From Leptospira tipperaryensis (GTDB lineage: Bacteria > Spirochaetota > Leptospiria > Leptospirales > Leptospiraceae): 64,000 nucleotides of DNA. The first letter of the stretch is position 1, and the number at the start of each line of letters is the position of its first letter. The notes under the pieces were generated by a model. It was not told the origin of the DNA. It did no database searches and was given only the letters and a program-made list of their open reading frames with translations. Made by a program: the position numbers and the translations under genes. This document shows, piece after piece, positions 1 to 11,677 of this stretch. The stretch spans positions 381,001-445,000 of the forward strand of contig NZ_CP015218.1 in the NCBI RefSeq assembly GCF_001729245.1, written 5' to 3'.

Positions 1-1
1 T

Positions 2-604
2 CCGTATTTTCTGTTCGGCGGAAAGCTCATTCAAAAGATTTCCAATCTGGTAGAAGAACATTCCCAAAAATATCCTTGGATAGGAATACAAGCGCTTCCG
101 CATTTCGGACCGGATCCAATCTTATTTACGATTCTCGACGAAAGAATTTCGCAGGCCATTAACGGAAAAGGAATTCTTCCTTGTGATAATTGCGAATACC
201 GAGTTCAAATACCGGGACTCAAAAATAAAGTCGGGGGGCTCAACTCTCTCCTCTGGAGTTTGAGACATCTCGAAACACATACACAAGCGGCTCCTCACGA
301 ATTTCCTCATCGTAATCTTAAAAAACATATCCTTGTCTGCGAGAACGTGGACTGCGCGAGCAAAGGAAGCATTTCGCTTATCAATCGAATGCGCTTAACA
401 ATTAAAAAACACGGAAGACAAAACGACTTTCGAGTAACTAAAAGTTCCTGTCTGGGAAGATGTGGAGAAGGCCCAGCGGTCGTCGTTTATCCCGATGGAA
501 TCTGGTATCAAAAAGTAAACGATTACGACGCCGAGGAATTGGTCACCGAACATCTGTTTAACGACCGACTGGTTTCCAGGCTCGTAGACAATATCATGCA
601 GTAA
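2..604 (+). CDS. cbiX: Sirohydrochlorin cobaltochelatase CbiX with fused 2Fe-2S domain (5' end outside window)
   Basis: The reading frame is open from base 2, so the N-terminus lies before the window. The visible first part (PYFLFGGKLIQKI, then PCDNCEYR) matches the C-terminal part of CbiX, which inserts Co2+ into sirohydrochlorin at the start of the early-cobalt B12 pathway. From about base 325 a thioredoxin-like 2Fe-2S ferredoxin domain follows: LVCENVDC, then SSCLGRCGEGPAVVVYPDGIWY with the usual paired cysteines. Fe-S extensions on CbiX are known in other bacteria. The gene is the first visible member of the B12 operon, 14 nt before the DUF3209 gene. The domain assignment is firm; the electron-transfer role is inferred. 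Confidence 0.88.
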   Translation, partial: PYFLFGGKLIQKISNLVEEHSQKYPWIGIQALPHFGPDPILFTILDERISQAINGKGILPCDNCEYRVQIPGLKNKVGGLNSLLWSLRHLETHTQAAPHEFPHRNLKKHILVCENVDCASKGSISLINRMRLTIKKHGRQNDFRVTKSSCLGRCGEGPAVVVYPDGIWYQKVNDYDAEELVTEHLFNDRLVSRLVDNIMQ

Positions 605-618
605 ATTAGGAGAATTCA

Positions 619-993
619 ATGGCTTGTCACGAAGTAGCGGCTTTAAGATTGGGAATGATGAACGTAATCGGAATCAAGGACGAGGCGACGGTTCAGCACG
701 AACGCGCCGAAATCGGAGAAGAAGCGCTCAAAGCTCCGGGCCCGATCCGATCGCTTGCGGAAGCAAAAGATTTCGAATCCTTGATTCAGTTTTACGAGGC
801 GTCTCTTACGGATCTCGAACAGATGATTTCAAAAACAAAAAAGGACGATCCAAAGATGGCATACTATCGTTCTCTTTTGATCCTTACAAAAAAAGTAGAA
901 TTAGAACTGAAAAACTCCATTCAATCCTTTCAAAACCTCTATCGAGATCTCGAAGAAATACACGACTTCGTTCACGAAATTTATCCGGCTTGA
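619..993 (+). CDS. DUF3209-type cobalamin-cluster protein
   Basis: This 124-residue protein starts MACHEVAALRLGMMNVIG, which I recognise as the DUF3209 signature. From memory, that family also sits in haloarchaeal cobalamin clusters beside CbiX. The rest is predicted to be mostly helical and charged, with no catalytic motif I can name and only one Cys (C3) next to a His (H4). A good ribosome-binding site (taggag) lies 7 nt upstream of the ATG. Its place between CbiX and an FNR-like flavoprotein suggests an accessory role in early corrin synthesis or metal/redox handling. The function is unknown. Confidence 0.75.
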   Translation: MACHEVAALRLGMMNVIGIKDEATVQHERAEIGEEALKAPGPIRSLAEAKDFESLIQFYEASLTDLEQMISKTKKDDPKMAYYRSLLILTKKVELELKNSIQSFQNLYRDLEEIHDFVHEIYPA

Positions 994-1002
994 GAGAACG
1001 AC

Positions 1003-1752
1003 ATGGCCAATCCTCCGAAAAAAATAAAGATCAAAAACATTCTTCATACTTCGAACGTATGTACGATCACATTCAATTCTTTGAATGGACCTCTTAATTT
1101 TATCGGGGGTCAGTATATCATTCTAAACTCCGGCTTAAAATCGGCGGAAGGAAAAGAATTCAAACGAGCGTATTCCGTCATTTCTTCGGACGTAAACCAG
1201 GAAGAATTCGATATCACCTTTCAAGTATTATACGAAGGAATGGTTTCCAAACATCTCTCTCGTCTTAACGTCGGAGACGAACTCGAGTTCTCAGGCCCTT
1301 GGGGAAAGTTTTTAGGAAATCCGGAATGGCCGCATCCCGGAAAAACCCTTTTGGTCGCGACGGATACCGGGATCACCGCGATTCAAAGTATTCTTCATTC
1401 TTCCGGATGGAAAAAAAGACTTTCGGACACGAGGGTTCTCTGGCTTTTTTCCGAAGCCGACAAATTCATTCCGATTTCAAAAATTTTAGAAAGTATACCC
1501 AATGAGTGCGGAGTTTTTCAAACCAGAATCATTCCTGCTATCAACGACTTCGAGCGGATGGAAAAGTTTGAACAAATTCTTATCAATACTTTAGATTTTT
1601 ATTATATTCCAGAAAATGCATTTTTAGCAGGAGACGGCAGATTATTACAAATCACAAAAGAGTTCCTTTTAAACAGAGGGGTTCTCGAAGATAGAATCGG
1701 AGTGGAAGCATTCTTTCACTCAGTTAAAGAAACGAAACCGGTAGTTTCCTAG
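1003..1752 (+). CDS. FNR-family FAD-binding oxidoreductase in B12 operon
   Basis: This 249-residue protein has the ferredoxin-NADP reductase fold. The FAD-binding half carries the RAYS motif (consensus RxYS, about residue 64) and SGPWGKFLG. The nucleotide-binding half contains TDTGITAIQSIL, and a late FLAGDG matches the conserved C-terminal CGP/AGD region. It would move electrons between NAD(P)H and an Fe-S protein or corrinoid. It lies 9 nt after the DUF3209 gene and 16 nt before cbiD. Possible substrates are the 2Fe-2S domain of CbiX, cob(II)yrinate before adenosylation, or precorrin/cobalt-precorrin-6A. The last is attractive because no CbiJ/CobK is seen here. The family call is strong; the substrate is inferred. 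Confidence 0.8.
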   Translation: MANPPKKIKIKNILHTSNVCTITFNSLNGPLNFIGGQYIILNSGLKSAEGKEFKRAYSVISSDVNQEEFDITFQVLYEGMVSKHLSRLNVGDELEFSGPWGKFLGNPEWPHPGKTLLVATDTGITAIQSILHSSGWKKRLSDTRVLWLFSEADKFIPISKILESIPNECGVFQTRIIPAINDFERMEKFEQILINTLDFYYIPENAFLAGDGRLLQITKEFLLNRGVLEDRIGVEAFFHSVKETKPVVS

Positions 1753-1768
1753 GAAGTTTCGAATTCTT

Positions 1769-2882
<1,114 letters not shown>

Positions 2883-2890
<8 letters not shown>

Positions 2891-3554
2891 CATGAGACAA
2901 ATGACGTCGTTTGGAAGAGCGATCGAAGACCAATCCTTCGCCGTAATCGACGAAGAGGCGGGTTCCCATTCCTTTTCCAAAGAAGAATGGGAAGTGGTGC
3001 GAAGAATTATCCACGCAACCGCGGACTTTGAATATAAGGATCTAACAAAAATTCATCCGAACGCTATCGATTCCGGAATCGCGGCTTTGACAAACGGATG
3101 CCCGATCGTTTGCGACGTGCAGATGATTCTCGCGGGTCTCAATCAAGAAAGACTCGGCGCATACGGTTGCAAAGCATACAGCTTTATTTCCGATCCCGAT
3201 GTAATCGACATTGCCAAAGAAAAAAATTCAACGCGAGCAATCGAATCCTTTCAAAAAGCCAAAAGATTCGATCTCTTAAACGGCGCGGTGATCGCAGTCG
3301 GAAATGCGCCCACCGCGTTACTCGAAATCGCGAGACTGATTCAGGAAGAAGGAATTCGCCCCGCGTTGATCATAGGAGTTCCAGTGGGTTTCGTATCGGC
3401 TGTCGAATCAAAGGAAGTGATTCTAACATTAGATTCTTCTCATAAACATTCGGCTCCTTATATTCTTACGCGAGGAAGAAAGGGGGGAAGTACGATCGCG
3501 GTCGCGATCATTCACGCGCTTCTACTTCTCTCATCCAAAAGGACGACGTCATGA
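2883..3554 (+). CDS. cbiC: Cobalt-precorrin-8 methylmutase CbiC/CobH
   Basis: This 223-residue protein moves the C-11 methyl group to C-12, giving cobyrinate. The conserved HATADFEY segment carries the catalytic His, and SGIAALTNGCPIVCDVQMILAG and the C-terminal GNAPTALLEI, IGVPVGFVSAVESK and RGRKGGSTIAVA are family motifs. The frame is open further upstream to 2862. I chose the ATG at 2883 because an AAGGA lies upstream and the resulting overlap with cbiD fits the operon style; ATG at 2892 is an alternative. Confidence 0.94.
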
Positions 3555-4788
3555 AAGCTGTTACCGTTATAGGAATGGGCGACGAAGGTTGTCCCGGTTT
3601 ATCCAGCATCGCAGTCAACGCCGTCGCAAAGGCTCAAGTTTTGGCGGGAGGGGAAAGACATCTCGATTTTTTTCCTCAGTTCTCCGGTGAAAAAATCGTA
3701 TTCAAAGGAAATATCTTGAAGGCGACCGAAAGAATCGCTGAACTCGCAGCAGAACACACGGTATGCGTTCTTGCTTCCGGCGATCCTCTTTTTTTCGGTA
3801 TCGGAAATCTCATAGGAAACAAGGTCGGTATGGAACACGTGGATTTTATTCCGGCTCCGAGCTCCATACAACAAGCGTTTGCAAGAATCGGAATCAAATG
3901 GGACGACGCGGAAATTCTTTCCTTACACGGAAGACCCATCGAGGGATTGATTACAAAGCTTCAATCTTTACGTAAAGTCGCGCTTCTCACGGACGAAGTC
4001 AATCATCCTCAAGCCATCGCTTCTTATCTCAAATCCTTTGGAGAATCCGATTGGACCGCATACGTGTGCGAAAACCTGGGAGGAAAAGAGGAAAGGATTC
4101 GTAGATACGATATCGATTTGTTAAGCGAAGAAGAATCGATCAGTCCATTGAACGTCTTGATTCTTATCCGAAAACAAATTGATTGGAAACCTCCTTCAAT
4201 TGTGCCTAACGTCTCGGAGGAAAGTTATGCAAAAAGAATCCCCAAAAAGGGATTGATCACAAAAAAAGAAGTTCGAATTCTTTCCATCGTTTTCCTCGAC
4301 CTTCGCAACGATTCCGTTGTATGGGATATCGGTGCCGGATCGGGTTCCATAGCGATCGAAGCGGCTCAAATCGCTAAGAACGGAAAATCCTACGCGATCG
4401 AAGTGGACCCCGAAGGAATCGAAATCTGCAGACAAAACATTCTCTCGCAAAGAACGGATAACGTGGAAGTCATCGCTGGATTGGCGCCTGACATTCTGGA
4501 GAATCTACCAAATCCGGATTCGGTTTTTGTGGGAGGGTCCAAAGGAAATCTCTACGAAATCATTCGTGTTTCTTTGAATCGTCTTACAAACGGAGGAAGC
4601 CTCGTGATCAACGCGGTGACTCTCGACAACGTAGCGGAAGCGTATCAAAGTTTTAAAAAACTTGGTATGATGCCTGAAGTTACGTTACTCAACATTTCAA
4701 GAGGGCAACCGCTCGCAGATTATCTTAGATACGAAGCTCTGAATCCGATTCATATCTTTAAAGTCGTCAAGCCGGAGGGTTTTTCCGC

Positions 4789-4792
<4 letters not shown>
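3551..4792 (+). CDS. cobL: CbiE-CbiT fusion (CobL type), precorrin-6Y C5,15-methyltransferase
   Basis: This 413-residue bifunctional enzyme methylates C-5 and C-15 and decarboxylates the C-12 acetate. Residues 1-205 form the CbiE-type tetrapyrrole methylase (GMGDEGCPGLS, ASGDPLFFGIG). Residues about 215-413 form the CbiT Rossmann methyltransferase (VWDIGAGSGSIAIEAA, then a GGSKGNLYEII segment). The fusion is well known as CobL. It overlaps cbiC and the next gene by ATGA. Confidence 0.94.
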
Positions 4793-6693
<1,901 letters not shown>

Positions 6694-6697
<4 letters not shown>

Positions 6698-8178
6698 AAA
6701 AGGGAAGACTCAATATCGTCGGGATCGGACCGGGCAACGACTCACACATTACACCCGCAGTTTTGAAAGCGATCCAAGAAGCGGATCTTGTGATCGGTTA
6801 CGCGACTTATATAGGACTCGTCAAACATCACTTAGTTGGAAAACAAGTCACTCGAACCGGAATGACCGAAGAAGTTGGTCGAGCTCAAGCGGCGGTCGAT
6901 TCCGCAAAAGAAGGAAACATCGTTACTCTGATCTCCTCGGGAGACGCGGGAGTTTATGGAATGGCCGGTCTCGTCTTCGAAGTGTTACGCAAAATCGGAT
7001 GGAAGAAGGATGATTCTCCCGAAATACGAATGATCCCCGGCGTGACTGCGGACAGTTCCTGTGCTTCCTTGGTAGGAGCTCCTCTCGTTCACGATATGGC
7101 GAGAATTTCTTTATCGGATCTTCTCACTCCTTGGTCCGTGATCGAAACTCGTCTCGAATGCGCCGCCAAAGGAGACTTCGTAATCACGCTTTATAATCCG
7201 GCATCCGGAAGAAGGCAAAGACAAATCGTAGAAGCGTCTAAAATTATTAAGCGACATCGTCCCGGAACCACTCCGGTCGCACTCGTAAAAAGCGCCTATC
7301 GAAGACAACAATCGGTTCAACTCTCGGATCTAGATAATTTCTTAGATTATGAAATTGGAATGAACACTACCGTGATCGTAGGATCGACAAATACGTTCGT
7401 CTACGAAGGATTTATGGTCACGCCTCGAGGATATACAAATAAATATTCTCTGGAAGACGGAAGCGTCAAAGAAGGTCAAAGACGCGCGTTTTCGCTTCGT
7501 TCGGAAGGGGATTTGCAAAGCAGATCTGAAACCCCGGAAGATGCTTCGATTCAATTGAATATCACAAAGATCAAAGGCGCCTTTCTCAAAACATCAACTG
7601 GCGTTATGGAAGCTGAAGAAGAGAATAAAGAATTTCTCGCGCCTTCTGTAGTTCCTATGCACGCCGATTCTTCCGCATCCAGAGCGATCGCGGCCTTGGA
7701 CCTATTATCTCAAGTAAAAAAGAGTCCTTCTTCACATTCTCCCGCTAAGTTTAATGCGACAAAGAATACGTTAGCCTACATCGGGAGACTGGGGGGAGGG
7801 ATTCTTTATAGGATCGGATCCAGGAACTATATCGTAGGAAAACTAAAAACCCCCACTCGATTTGAAGACTTCGGTTTTTCCGATCCGGGAGATTACGGAG
7901 GAAGATACTGCGAACTAAAAGTATTGGATCCTCAAAAAATAAAATCCATTTCTTATGAATTCTTGCTCGAGGTTTCCGAAGAGATCCCTCCTCGAGAAAT
8001 ATATGAGAAATTCGTTATCTACCGAAATTCTTCCGTGAGTGAAAGACTCTTATCCTATGCAAAAGATGAAAGCAAACGTGTTTCCTTGGATGAAAAAGAA
8101 TACGTGGATCTGTCTTGGCTGGGAGCGATGCCCCTCGATGTCTGGTCTGTGGTCCGAGGGGTAATTCTTAAATGTTAG
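6694..8178 (+). CDS. cbiH: (Cobalt-)precorrin-3B C17-methyltransferase CobJ/CbiH with long C-terminal extension
   Basis: Residues 1 to about 250 are a normal CobJ/CbiH methylase (GIGPGNDSHITPAVLKAI, SSGDAGVYGMAGLVFE, YNPASGRRQRQI), which performs ring contraction and C-17 methylation. The protein is 494 aa, about twice the single-domain length. The extra 240 residues have a low-complexity linker (about 260-350), then a compact region with AYIGRLGGGILYRIGSRNY and FSDPGDYGGRYCEL. Some bacilli have a CbiH with an Fe-S extension, but this tail has only two cysteines (RYCEL and the C-terminal residue), so it is not an obvious cluster-binding domain. The tail's function is unknown. Confidence 0.9.
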
Positions 8179-8191
8179 AAAGAAGTATATT

Positions 8192-8956
8192 ATGAAAGTA
8201 TTTATCATCGGAGCCGGACCCGGAGATCCGGAATTGATCACGGTAAAAGGAGCAAGGCTCGTATCCAACTGTCCCGTTGTTCTTTATACGGGCTCTTTAG
8301 TTCCATTAGCGGTCATTGAACGAGCTCATCCGGACGCACTCGTGTTGGATTCCTCCAATATGACGTTAGACGAAATTATTAACGTTATCGTTCAGGCAAA
8401 AGAGAAGAATCAAGACGTCGCCCGTGTTCATACCGGAGATCCTTCCATCTTCGGATCGACCGCGGAACAGATGAGACGACTGGATGAACTCGGAGTGGAA
8501 TACGAAATTGTTCCTGGCGTCAGCTCGTTTACCGCCGCAGCAGCTGCCTTAGGAAAGGAACTCACTCTTCCCGAGGTTTCGCAGACCGTAATCATCACAA
8601 GAGCGGAAGGAAGAACTCCGATGCCGGAAAAAGAAAAATTGGAAGTTTTAGCGCAATCCGGAGCGACCTTGACTCTTTTTTTGAGCGTTCTTCATATACG
8701 AAAGATCGTAGAACAACTCCTTCCATTCTATGGAGAATCCTGTCCCGTCGCGGTTGTTCAAAGAGCGACCTGGCCGGAACAAAAAATCGTGACAGGAATG
8801 TTAAGCGACATTGCCGAAAAAGTAAAATCCGAAAAGATATCTTCGACCGCGATCATCTTTGTCGGCCCCGTTCTCGACTGTCACGATTTTGCGGATTCTA
8901 AATTGTATTCTCCCGATTTTTCACACGGATTCAGAAAGGCCAAAAGAATTAAATGA
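8192..8956 (+). CDS. cbiF: (Cobalt-)precorrin-4 C11-methyltransferase CobM/CbiF
   Basis: This 254-residue tetrapyrrole methylase has IIGAGPGDPELITVKGARL, the CbiF-typical CPVVLYTGSLVP, RVHTGDPSIFGSTAEQ and VVQRATWPEQKIVTG. It methylates C-11 of (cobalt-)precorrin-4. It follows cbiH after 13 nt and overlaps the HemD-like gene by 4 nt. Confidence 0.95.
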   Translation: MKVFIIGAGPGDPELITVKGARLVSNCPVVLYTGSLVPLAVIERAHPDALVLDSSNMTLDEIINVIVQAKEKNQDVARVHTGDPSIFGSTAEQMRRLDELGVEYEIVPGVSSFTAAAAALGKELTLPEVSQTVIITRAEGRTPMPEKEKLEVLAQSGATLTLFLSVLHIRKIVEQLLPFYGESCPVAVVQRATWPEQKIVTGMLSDIAEKVKSEKISSTAIIFVGPVLDCHDFADSKLYSPDFSHGFRKAKRIK

Positions 8957-9759
8957 ACAATCTTGGAGAACTAAAACATTCTCGAGAGACGAGCTCTGAC
9001 GGAAGAGACGTGACCGTTTCAGAATCCTTGCAAGGTATTTCCGTGTTGATCGTTCGTTCCCGATCCGGTCCGTCAAGGTTGAGTAAAATTTTGAAAGAAC
9101 AGGGCGCAATCGTCCTGGAAGCGCCTTCCATAGAAGTGGAGGCGATCGAAGAGAATATTTTCGATTATTATCTACAGAGTATATCATATTCTTATAACAT
9201 AATATTTTCATGCAAAGAAGGGATCGGATTCTTTTTGAAAGCTCTTGCCGAAAATAGAAAAACGCCCGAGCGTCTAAGGACTCATACACTGATCGCATTC
9301 GGAGAGGACGTAAGCAAAACTTTAAACGATTTTGGCCTTACGCCGGACCACATTCTTTCCGGACACTGCAAGGAAGCGATCGAACAAAAATTAGAAATTT
9401 TTTCCTCAGGGAAAAACCTTGTGATCACTTCGGAACGAGGAAGGCCCAATCTCAAAACATTCTTCCAAGAATTAAAAATAGAATCTGAATTTTTACCTTG
9501 TTATCGATACGTTCCACGTTTTCAGGAAACCATACCGCCTAACGTTCATTATGTCATCGTCCCTAGTTCCAGTTCGGTTTCTCTTCTAAAAAACTGCCCT
9601 TGGGGAGAATCTATGAAAGATGTTCCCTGGATTACGCTCGGCCCGATCACTCGAAAAAGCGCGGAAGACTTCCAAGTCAAAACGATATTCACAACAGCCT
9701 CCGATCGATTGGAAGAAGTTTTGCCGCTTCTACTTCAGCTCAAGGATGTTTCTCGATGA
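8953..9759 (+). CDS. Uroporphyrinogen-III synthase-like protein (HemD family)
   Basis: This 268-residue protein has the two-lobed HemD layout: LIVRSRSGPSRLSKILKEQGAIVLEAPSIEV, IIFSCKEGIGFFLKAL, then NLVITSERGRPNL, VIVPSSSSVSLL, and the near C-terminal WITLGPITRKSAEDF. HemD closes hydroxymethylbilane to uroporphyrinogen III, the common precursor of haem and B12. Sequence conservation in this family is low, so the call rests on motif order. An N-terminal stretch of about 28 residues precedes the fold. It may supply precursor dedicated to B12, or be a second copy beside a haem-cluster hemD outside this window. Confidence 0.75.
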   Translation: MNNLGELKHSRETSSDGRDVTVSESLQGISVLIVRSRSGPSRLSKILKEQGAIVLEAPSIEVEAIEENIFDYYLQSISYSYNIIFSCKEGIGFFLKALAENRKTPERLRTHTLIAFGEDVSKTLNDFGLTPDHILSGHCKEAIEQKLEIFSSGKNLVITSERGRPNLKTFFQELKIESEFLPCYRYVPRFQETIPPNVHYVIVPSSSSVSLLKNCPWGESMKDVPWITLGPITRKSAEDFQVKTIFTTASDRLEEVLPLLLQLKDVSR

Positions 9760-10289
9760 CTGAAAAAAAGGATCCAAGAGGTCTTGTGTTGATTCACACA
9801 GGGAACGGCAAAGGTAAAACGACCGCCGCACTCGGAATCATCTTTCGCGCCTTGGGAAGAGGAATGAAATGCGGAGTCATCCAATTCTTAAAAGGAAAAT
9901 GGGAAACGGGAGAAAGGAAATTTGCAAAGACAATTCCCGAGTTGGATTTTCACGTCATGGGTTTAGGATTTACTTGGAATAGCGACGATCTCGACAAAGA
10001 CAAAGCAGCCGCGAAGGCCGCTTGGGAAACTTCTTCTCAAATGATCTTAGAAGGAAATCACGAGATAATCGTCTTAGATGAAATCACATACGCATTTCAT
10101 TATGATTGGTTGCAAGTTGAGGAAGTTCTCGCGGTTCTCAAACGACGCCCCTCGCACGTTCACGTAATTCTCACCGGACGACGTTGCCCGGAATCGCTCT
10201 TAGATTACGCCGACCTCGTAAGCCTTATCGAAGCCGTGAAACATCCATATCAAAGCGGATTTCCCGCACAAAAAGGAATCGATTTCTGA
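9756..10289 (+). CDS. cobO: Cob(I)yrinic acid a,c-diamide adenosyltransferase (CobO/BtuR)
   Basis: This 177-residue enzyme transfers the 5'-deoxyadenosyl group from ATP to cobalt(I) corrinoids. It has the CobO P-loop GNGKGKTTAALG near residue 16, the IQFLKGKW segment, IIVLDEITYAFHYDWL and VILTGRRCPESLLDYADLVS. The frame runs open upstream to 9600, but ATG 9756 overlaps the previous stop as ATGA and gives the usual family length. It serves both de novo synthesis and salvage of imported cobinamide. Confidence 0.95.
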   Translation: MTEKKDPRGLVLIHTGNGKGKTTAALGIIFRALGRGMKCGVIQFLKGKWETGERKFAKTIPELDFHVMGLGFTWNSDDLDKDKAAAKAAWETSSQMILEGNHEIIVLDEITYAFHYDWLQVEEVLAVLKRRPSHVHVILTGRRCPESLLDYADLVSLIEAVKHPYQSGFPAQKGIDF

Positions 10290-11677
10290 TGAACGATGTC
10301 GCTTTAGCAAACATTACGATCCCAAGAATCGTAATCGCAGGAACCGGAAGCGGAGTCGGAAAAACGACGATCGTATTGGCTCTGACTCTCGCATTTCAAA
10401 AACGCGGTTTAAACGTTGCGACCTTTAAGTGTGGACCTGACTATCTCGATCCGACTTATCACGCTCGTGTTTCGGAAAAAACGTGTCATAACCTGGATGG
10501 ATGGTTGATGGGAAAGGAATCCGTCTTACGCACGTTCTACGAAGCAACAAAGAATGCAGACATCGCAATCATAGAAGGAGTGATGGGGCTCTTTGACGGA
10601 CACTCGCCGAACACGGAAGTCGGATCGACCGCTGAAATCGCAAAGTGGTTACAAGCTCCCGTGATCGCTGTCGTCGACGCGAGCGGAATGGCGAGAACGA
10701 TCGCCGCCATTTTAAAAGGGCTTAAAGAATTTGATCCCGATCTTAACGTAGCGGGCACCATCTCCAATTTTATCGGAAGCGAATCTCATCTCAAAATTCT
10801 AAAAGAAGCGTCCACCGAAGTCTCGGTCTTAGGAGGTTTTCCAAAACACAAGGAACAAGCGTTTCCGGAAAGACATCTCGGCTTGTATTCAGCCTCCAAA
10901 GAAAATCTTTCGGAAGATCGATTTACTTTTTGGGGGACTCTCGCCGAATCTTGCTTGCAATTGGATCGTATTCTTACCATCGCAAACTCCGCAGAGAAAG
11001 TGATGATTCGAGAAACAAAAACCGAATCACAACCCAATCGTTGCAAGATTGGAATCGCTCTAGATGCTGCATTCCATTTTTATTATGAAGAAAACCTGAG
11101 ACAATTGAGAGACTGGGGTGCGGAGTTAGCTTTCTTTTCTCCTATCAAAGACACGCGGATTCCCGAAGTGGACGGACTCTATTTCGGCGGAGGCTACCCC
11201 GAACTGTATGCGCGCGATCTATCTGAAAATGAATCCATGTTAGAATCCATTCGAGAATTTGCATATTCTGAAAAACCGATTTACGCCGAATGCGGCGGCC
11301 TGATGTATTTATCCGATCAAATCACGCTCGTTTCGAACGAAACTTTCCCGATGTTGGGGTTAATATCGGCTAACGTTAAAATGGGTGAAAAACTCAAGGC
11401 ACTCGGATACGTCGAAGTGGCAATCGAAGAAAAAACGGTCTTTGGCGAAGCGGGCCTTCGATTTCGAGGTCATCAATTTCGTTATTCCGACTTGGAATTG
11501 CATTTCCCGTCTGAAACAAAAACGGTTTATAAAATTCGAAAACGAAGAGGAAACGAAGTAACGGAAGAAGGTTACTGCCGCGGATCTATTTTGGCTTCCT
11601 ATGTTCACGCACACTGGGCATCCAATCCTCTTTTACCGAAAGGTTTTGTAGATTCCTGCGCAAAGGATCGTAGATGA
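10289..11677 (+). CDS. cbiA: Cobyrinic acid a,c-diamide synthase CbiA/CobB
   Basis: This 462-residue glutamine-dependent amidotransferase amidates the a and c side chains. The N-terminal P-loop domain has GTGSGVGKTTIVLAL, CGPDYLDPTYH and IIEGVMGLFDG. The glutaminase-like domain carries FGGGYPELYA, the nucleophile Cys335 in ECGGLMYLS, and HAHWASNP near the end. The open frame extends upstream to 10184; ATG 10289 (TGATG overlap with cobO) is chosen from operon context and length. Confidence 0.94.
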   Translation: MNDVALANITIPRIVIAGTGSGVGKTTIVLALTLAFQKRGLNVATFKCGPDYLDPTYHARVSEKTCHNLDGWLMGKESVLRTFYEATKNADIAIIEGVMGLFDGHSPNTEVGSTAEIAKWLQAPVIAVVDASGMARTIAAILKGLKEFDPDLNVAGTISNFIGSESHLKILKEASTEVSVLGGFPKHKEQAFPERHLGLYSASKENLSEDRFTFWGTLAESCLQLDRILTIANSAEKVMIRETKTESQPNRCKIGIALDAAFHFYYEENLRQLRDWGAELAFFSPIKDTRIPEVDGLYFGGGYPELYARDLSENESMLESIREFAYSEKPIYAECGGLMYLSDQITLVSNETFPMLGLISANVKMGEKLKALGYVEVAIEEKTVFGEAGLRFRGHQFRYSDLELHFPSETKTVYKIRKRRGNEVTEEGYCRGSILASYVHAHWASNPLLPKGFVDSCAKDRR

